Shown here one piece after another: positions 12,301-21,300 of a stretch of DNA of 64,000 bases (positions are counted from its first letter, which is position 1; the number at the start of each line of letters is the position of its first letter). Source of the stretch: Mesocentrotus franciscanus (Eukaryota; Echinodermata; Echinoidea; Camarodonta; Strongylocentrotidae); assembly GCA_037976565.1 (NCBI GenBank), contig CP137683.1:549600-613599 (forward strand), written 5' to 3'. Under the pieces are notes generated by a model. That model had not been told where the DNA came from and ran no database searches. It saw only the letters and a list, made by a program, of their open reading frames with translations. The position numbers and the translations under genes were made by a program.

Positions 12301-15300
12301 TGTTGACAAACAAACAAATTGAAGAAGTAAAATGTCTCATTCATAGCTTCCTGTTGACAAACAAACAAATTGAAGAAGTAAAATGTCTCATTCATAGCTT
12401 CTTGTTGACAAACAAACAAATTAAAGAAGTAGAATGTCTCATTCTAAGCTTCCTGTTGACAAACAAATTAAAGAAGTAGAATGTCTCATTCATAGCTTCT
12501 TGTTGACAAACAAACAAATTGAAGAAGTAAAATGTCTCATTCATAGCTTCTTGTTGACAAACAAACAAATTAAAGAAGTAGAATGTCTCATTCATAGCTT
12601 CTTGTTGACAAACAAACAAATTGAAGAATTAAAATGTCTCATTCATAGCTTCTTGTTGACAAACAAACAAATTGAAGAAGTGAAATGTCTCATGCATAGC
12701 TTCCTGTTGACAAACAAACAAATTGAAGAAGTAAAATGTCTCATTCATAGCTTCTTGTTGACAAACAAACAAATTAAAAAAGTAGAATATCTCATTCTAA
12801 GCTTCCTGTTGACAAACAAATTAAAGAAGTAGAATGTCTCATTCATAACTTCCTGTGGACAAACAAACAAATTAAAGAAGTAGAATGTCTCATTCATAGC
12901 GTCTTGTTGACAAACAAATTGAAGAAGTAAAATGTCTCATTCATAGCTTCCTGTTGACAAACAAATTAAAGAAGTAGAATGTCTCATTCATAACTTCCTG
13001 TGGACAAACAAACAAATTAAAGAAGTAGAATGTCTCATTCATAGCTTCTTGTTGACAAACAAACAAATTGAAGAAGTAGAATGTCTCATGCATAGCTTCC
13101 TGTTGACAAACAAATTGAAGAAGTAGAATGTCTCATTCATAGCTTTCTGTTGACAAACAAACAAATTAAAGAAGTAGAATGTCTCATTCATAGATTCTTG
13201 TTGACAAACAAACAAATTGAAGAAGTAAAATGTCTCATTCATAGCTTCCTGTTGACAAACAAACAAATTGAAGAAGTAAAATGTCTCATTCATAGCTTTC
13301 TGTTGACAAACAAACAAATTAAAGAAGTAGAATGTCTCATGCATAGATTCTTGTTGACAAACAAACAAATTGAAGAAGTAAAATGTCTCATTCATAGCTT
13401 CCTGTTGACAAACAAACAAATTGAAGAAGTAAAAATGTCTCATTCATAGCTTCTTGTTGACAAACAAACAAATTGAAGAAGTAGAATGTCTCATTCATAA
13501 CTTCCTGTGGACAAACAAACAAATTAAAGAAGTAAAATGTCTCATTCATAGCTTCCTGTTGACAAACAAACAAATTGAAAAAGTAGAATGTCTCATTCAT
13601 AGCTTCCTGTTGACAAACAAACAAATTGAAGAAGTAGAATGTCTCATTCATAGCTTCCTGTTGACAAACAAACAAATTGAAAAAGTAGAAGTCTCATTAA
13701 AGGCTTCCTGTTGACAAACAAACAAAGAAATTGAAGAAGTAGAATGTCTCATGCATAGCTTCCTGTTGACAAACAAACAAATTGAAGAAGTAGAATGTCT
13801 CATACATAGCTTCCTGTGGACAAACAAACAAATTAAAGAAGTAGAATGTCTCATTCATAGCTTTATGTTGACAAACAAACAAATTGAAGAAGTAAAATGT
13901 CTCATTCATAGCTTCCTTTTGACAAACAAACAAATTAAAAAAGTAGAATGTCTCATTCATAGCTTCTTGTTGACAAACAAACAAATTGAAGAAGTAAAAT
14001 GTCTCATTCATAGCTTCCTTTTGACAAACAAACAAATTGAAAAAGTAGAATGTCTCATGCATAGCTTCCTGTTGACAAACAAACAAACAAATCGAAGAAG
14101 TAAAATGTCTCATTCATAGCTTCCTGTTGACAAACAAACAAACAGATTGAAGAAGTAAAATGTTTCATTCATAGCTTCCTGTTGACAAACAAACAAATTG
14201 AAGAAGTTCATATCATTGTTCATATTTTGAGGGAGGGTGTCCATATGGTAAAATGCGCTTTAAGCTTTTTATACATGTACATGTACATAAATAATAATAA
14301 TAAATAAAAAAAAGTCATATTGATGTCTGCATTGAGAGGGTGGGCGTTTGTCAGGTAGAATGTCTCATTCATGCAGGTACGAAGCTGCCTGTATTAAAGA
14401 AGCAAACAAAATTACAGAGTTGATATCATTGTCTATATCTTGAGGGAGATGTATGGAAGGTAGAAGGTTTCATTCATTTTCAATTTACTTTCTGTACACA
14501 ATTTGATTCAAAGATGTCAATATCATCAACATATACTGTATATTGTACAATATGTTCCTGAATATGAAAACAAAATTTAAAAAATTGAAGGAGGTTTGGT
14601 CGAATGTCTCATTCATAGCTTCTTGTAAATAAAATAAGAAATTGAAAAAAGATTACAGCCTCTCTCTTGAGGGAGGATGTTTCTACGGCAGAATGACTCA
14701 TTCATTGCCTCATATCAAGAACAACAACAAAAGGACAAGAAATGCTTCATGATATTGATATTACCAACACAATGCATTGCTAACTACTTATGTAAATCTA
14801 GTAAGAATGGTTTCTCTTTAAGTTGTTTTATCTTTTGTTTCAATAGCACTACAAAAATCACTACAATTCTTGAAAATCTTTTTTTTTATTAAACATGAAA
14901 GTGATATCAAACTACTGTATACCTCAAAATATAAACAAAGTTCAAATTCTCTTCACATATAATGGCTATTTAATCATCCTTACTATATGGACTTTGCAGT
15001 AGGACAAAGTAGTGTGTTTCATAACTGAAACCACACATTTTTGAAGTGGTTTTGATTTGACACTTATGATTCACTAATCTACTTATAAAGACAAGCTAAT
15101 TTTCCATATATGTTATCCATCTAATACATCAATCCAGTAAGTAATATATGCCATTACCTGAACCGCAAATGGATAATGTATATAAAATAACATAATGTAT
15201 CTTCTAATGATGACAGGTGACAGTTATTACAATGTAAAGCAGAGAATATTGTCCCATCTGAGTATGAACACCCCTCCCCCTCTAGAAAAATGTATTTAAA

Positions 15301-18300
15301 AAAATAAATAAATAAACATATCCAGTACTGCAAAAGCGATCTAACTTCATACAGATTTTGCAGATATAAGAAAATGTAACAGAAATTATCAATTTTTCAT
15401 GAGATAAAATGAGTAAAATTATAACAATAATTGCATAAATGTACATTGAAAGAAGAGTTTCTCCATTGTTTAAAGCCCCACTGTACTACTTGTAGCTACA
15501 TGTACTTGCTCCCTCTATATAGAAAACAATTCCTAAGCGGTGCGCGTTGGTCCCCATGATCCTCTTTTTCTTACGTTAATTGAGAGCTGAGTTGATGAGA
15601 TAACCACCTGTCAGTGACCATGCTAATCCCTCTAATTCCTCCTGGCCAAACTAGTGCAGAGGGGCTTTAAAATTGTTTTCTAGAGGTCCTAAATGTTTGA
15701 AATAGAGATTAAACATAGAAATGAGAGAGCACATTCATGGGGAGCCGATTGGGCATTCAGAACTCAGATCCCCCCTAGTCCATATGTATACATGTCAGTT
15801 TACCTTTTAAAAATAAAAATACTATACAAATATATTGCTATTATAATCTTGCATACTGCATCAAGATATTTTTTTATCTTTTTTAGCCTTTAGTTCTAAA
15901 ATTTGGACAAGTAATAAATTCAAGCATTATCACTGAGAAGTTCCAGTTACCTATAAGGGCAAATGTAAAATGATAATCTCCATTGCATCCTGCATACATT
16001 GATATGGCATAATATGCAACCAATGAAGTTCAATTTGGTTCAATGCAGTTCAAACTGGTTCTTACCTGACTAAACTTGTTATCAGCTGCTGGAGCCATGT
16101 GACCTCTTGACCAGCCACTTCCCTTGTAATCACTGTTCATAGAGGAATATGTTGGGTTAAGGTTAGGGTCCATCTTGAAGTTAGCACTCTTCCTGTTTGC
16201 TGTACCTGTGACAATAATGGGAACCCAAATCAAACTGGATTCAGTAACAACTATCCACTACAAATTAGAATGAGATAATGAGATATCGCTAATCATCATG
16301 ATTTGTCCTGGTTTCGTACGATGGATAAAGACAGGCTCAACTCTAGTTTAAATATATAGATTCTAGAATGATCAATAAACTTATTGGCATTCAATTTGGT
16401 AAACTATGTGCTACAAAAAGTATTTGACAGGCATAACAAAAGGAGAAAGTACCCATGTGGGGGCATGAATTTCAGCCCAGATCTAGCATACATCTACTGT
16501 GTCAGCTGCATGATCACACTGTATTAGCTACATGTCTTCTGACAGGTAATATAGGATAACTTCATTTGTTAAATGCTATCCCCTACCAGAGTGATCATGT
16601 GCTGCCTTTTAGCCAATCAGTATCGATCTGTATCATATAGGAGCTGATCCAAGAATTTTGTTAATCCTAAGCCTTCTTATGAAGGGTTGCAATTGATTCA
16701 TAACTCTGTACTAAAGAGATACATGTAGGAGTTTGTAAGTTTGCAGTTGAGTGGAGGATTCGAGATCAATCCATGTCAATCCGGATTAATTGCAATTCTT
16801 TATAAGATAGGGCCCTAGTCTAAGAATGGATAGTTTTGAAAACAAAGTTGCCCTTATGTTTGTTCCTATTCATTTATAACAATAATAATAGTCACATTTG
16901 TCACCTGGGGAGTATTCCGGCCAGGCACCATTTTACAAGCGCACACATGCCAATCCAACAACATTAACATTCGCCTCCTGCCGGGTACCCATTTTACACC
17001 TGGGTGGAGAGTGGCAAATTAATGTAGATTAATGTCTTGCCAAAGGACATGAGCGCTGTGAACCATGTGATTCACAGTCCGGTGACATGTACCCACTAGA
17101 CCACAAAACCTCTACAATTCATTTGGGTGAGATATTGAAGAGAAAGAATAATCAAGTGGTACCTTGCAAGTCCTGCTTGGTGATATGTTCAGCTACCCAG
17201 TGTGGTGTACGTCTTCCTTGGTCATAGCTCAAGCCATGGTTGGTATATATTCTGGTTTGGGTTCCTCTGTCTGGTGTACCATACTTGAAAATATCCGATC
17301 CCTTGGGATGCTCTTCTCTTGCTGTTGATAAAAAAAAGAACATATCAATAACTGTAAAGTAAGTACCCACTGATAGTGCTATTTTCTAATGGGGTAGGGG
17401 ATAGGGACATCCACACACACACACAAAAAGAAAAGAAAAGAAAAGTGTACAAGTAGTAATAATATTTACCTTGTGAAAATACGGGGGCAGATCCACCCGA
17501 GAGGGAGGGAGGGGGGGGAGGGGGCTATGGACTGAAACCTTCCAATAACTATTGGTAATTTAAGAAAAGGGGGCACATTTTCTTTTTACACTTGACGTGT
17601 ACTTCAGATATGCAAGATTGCATTTTGCTTATTGTCTCCCTGCTGCCCTAGAATGTTCTACGAATTTCAACATTCATCATTAACTAATTTCCCTTTTATC
17701 CTTAGTCCTTACAAAATTTCATTAATATTTCCCTGCTTTCTTGTCCATGATGTAAGACATCTGCTTGTAAAGGATACCAGGAAGCAATCAAGGTCCACAT
17801 GGTCATCAGTGGCTGTGGAGATTTGGGCTGTTCACACACAGAGTCAATCGTTATGTTAATATTCCATTCTTGTATCTATGGCCCAAATTAGAATCACATC
17901 TCTATGAACTTCAAAGAGCTTTGAATATTACATCTATTACCCCTTCTTGAGCTCCAGCAACCAACATCAGCACAGAGTGCAATGCAAAGAATCATCCTAC
18001 CAGGTACCCATTTACCTCACTTGGGTGGAGAATGGCAAATGTAGATTAAAGGAACTTGGTATTTAAACATTGTTCAGATGAGAGAAAATTCTGTAGAACT
18101 TTGCAGGAATTATGAATATGTCATGTATGTCCTACCTGTGAAATTTAAACGTTAGCGGTGTCCCAGTATTCAAATTATGCAAGGAAATCTGTTTACTCTC
18201 TAGACTTCACTGTCAGACACTATTGAGTGACTGACTGGCTTCTTTTTTTCTTTGTTAATAAATTATGAGCTGTACAGGGTACATGAGCATTTGTCTACAT

Positions 18301-21300
18301 CAATAACCCACTTCTTGTAATGGCCAAAATTAAACTGAATGAATCTTTATGTAATCAAAACATAAGACTATTAGGTACATTGTACAAGGGTCTGAAAATT
18401 AGACTATTTAATTAAACGAGCACACTCGCTAAATTTGATTCGACAACTGTCGTTATTTTCCCACAAAAGACATTTTCAAGCACTTTTGTTTTAGGGAAGT
18501 TCTAAATTATTATTATCTTTCAAATGCCGTTGGAATTTAACCTTTTCATTTTTTTGGCCTGCAAATGGGACATACATGTAGTACCTTTAATGTCTTGCCA
18601 AAAGGCGTTTGTACCATGGCAGGGATTCAAACCACTGGCTTATCCTCGTGCAGGGAGTTATCAAATGGACCACACCTCTACCACTTTGTGAGATTCGAAA
18701 TGTACTATGTGAATCATGATCAGAATCTCACTAATTTGGGTGTGAGGGAGATTCTGATCATAATACAGGGAGTACAAACAAAAAATCTGATTAATACACT
18801 GTAGTTTGTGTACACACCAAATGTGATCAGGCCCTATAAAAAGTCAGATTAAAAAAAAAATTGAATTGTAACTTTTTCTCATGTGTAAATGGTCCTATTG
18901 ATTGTCTGGAAATACCCAGATGCCACAATACCCATTCTCAATCACAGTGTAATATTGCTGATTTTAGTAAACTAAGCACTTCCTCATTTTAAACAGTAGC
19001 TTCCTATAGCTTATTACAGCAAGGTAACATCATAAGCATGCCAATAAATTAAAGGACTGCAAGCATGAAGTCTATTTTTTCCTTATAGGGAAATCCAACC
19101 TTGATAGCAAACTTGTCTAGAATAAAGCAGAAAAATCAGAGAAGCATACTGATGAAAGTTTGAATGAAATCGGACAAAAAATTAGGAAGTTACAGATTTT
19201 TGAAAGTTGCAATTTCTATAGGTATGGGCTCTTCAAATTGGCTGAATCGATAACGTCTATGTGATGTAGTGGCGGACAACTTTCCCATTTGCTCTGGACA
19301 ATACACAAGAGGACTAAAATTTCAACTTTTCATAAATGTATGAATCTGGATGGTCTGTTCTTTTTAGAGGACCTGTAATAATGCACTCTCCATGATATAT
19401 TTTCAGTACTGCCCCGAGGGTGAAGGCACTTGGAAGAAAAACAGAAATAAGTGATATTTTTGTATGTGACAAATGGGAGAGTAATCCATCACTACGTCAC
19501 AATCCACTGACAAAATTGCCGTTTTGAGATTCGCACAGCTGTAGTGATCTCATATTTCAAACACTCATAACTTTCTTAATATTGGTCCGATTTATTTCAA
19601 ACTGTCGCCTTTATGTTTCTCCGATTGTTATGCTTTCATTCAAATGAACTTATTAGAAGGGTTGGATTGCCCTTTAAATTTGAAGTGCATCCTGATGTTT
19701 TGAGTTAGTATCAGTAAAAGCAGTAAATTGAAGAAATGGTGTAGATCTACAAAAATCTGAAAAAATCTGATAAAGGATAAGAGAGGTCATATTTCTAACT
19801 TTAAAATTATCAATTAAAAAAGGGCAACTTTAGGGTTACCCTTAAGATAAGCTGTTATAAGCCTCTTAGTTTGTTTTGTGCTGTAAGAACAGGATGGGAT
19901 CAAAGGAGATCAAAAAGTTACCAATTTACAAATGTAGGCTTTATCAATCACAACTGTAAAACATAACACTCTTTTAATATCCTTTACCAGTTTTCCTCCA
20001 AACATTAACAGACCTGTTCTTCTCAATTTATTTTCTTTCTTGGAGCCAATGTGATGCTATAGATAGTGTGTAATTCCCTGTTTGGTAATGTTGAAAAGAG
20101 ATCCATAGAATCTCTAGGTCCAATGTACATATATTGCATGAATTTGGCTCGATTACATATTACAAAATGCATGAAAACTTGAAAAGAAAGTGAAAACAGA
20201 AATAAAGCTAATTTCACTTTCGATTAAGTTACCTGAAACTAAACCATTTCAACCAGGTAAGATGAATTTATGCACTTCAACTGCCTTTGTTTTTGATTTA
20301 CTAAGTTACAAGTACTGTACATGTTTGAAGAGGATAAGTAAAAGTTTCATATTATATATGCAAGAAATTCTCACGATTCTTGACAAAATGATAGCTGCCA
20401 TTAAAATATCAACTCACTATAAACTACTGAATTCTAGCATTCCCAAAGACTTTCTACAGGATCAACACTGTTCCTGTCAGCATTGGTTAAAGAAACTCAA
20501 CACTGTACCACTGAACCGGTAAAAAAAATAATTCAGAGATAAGGCAGTGCAGAGGCAGATTTTCCGGGGGCTGGAGGGGCACAGTGCCCAAAATTTCAAA
20601 AGAACTAAGTCAACTAACAGTGTCTCTTTTAAAAATATAATCAAGCTTGTTTTCAAAGATATCAAATAACCATTCTCTAGATATATATATATAAGAAGTT
20701 TGCTCTTTTTACACTAAGATGTTTGCCCCTTTAAACTATCATGACATACATTCTACTCAACTAATAAAGGAGGTATCTTCCAACCTATCATCCTTTAAAC
20801 CCCATGCCCTTTTGCTGAACTTCACAGAATGCCAAGGTAATCAATTGCCCTTTGTTTAAGAGTATAAAGGTTTAGACAATGTAGGAGTTTTTATACAACT
20901 GCATTTATATTATTGTCAAAAAGCCATGGCCACAATTTCCACACATGCTATGAAAAGATGTTATTCTCACCCTTCCTCTCCCAAGAAAAAATGGACTTCT
21001 CATAGCGTCCCTAATATGTGCCCCTAATTTGAATCAACTGAGAGCAATATTTATCAAATTTCCCCCAAAATGGCTTGAAACACTCTTTACCTTTCTAGTT
21101 TATTTCAATTTTGAAGGTCTTATTCATTCTTTAATTATGATATTGTGCTTTAAAACCCCAACAGGATCAGTTATTACATCTAAAAATAAGAACTAATTGG
21201 TTGTAACATGAACTAAAAAATCTTATAAGTTTGGCTTGCTTGCTTTGCTCGCTCACAAATGAATATTCAGACCATCACACACAACAGCAACATATGGTGC

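Noticed and set aside
11304..14119. Chains of open frames on both strands over 11.3-14.1 kb (MNETFYFFNLFVCQQ and LIHSFLLTNKQIEEV repeats) as a repeat protein gene
   Set aside because: The unit is 51 bp, so any stop-free unit gives long frames on both strands. Only the minus-strand frame joins a real exon; a stand-alone repeat protein is not supported.
11481..14212. CRISPR-like array
   Set aside because: Units are contiguous without unique spacers, and this is a eukaryotic intron.
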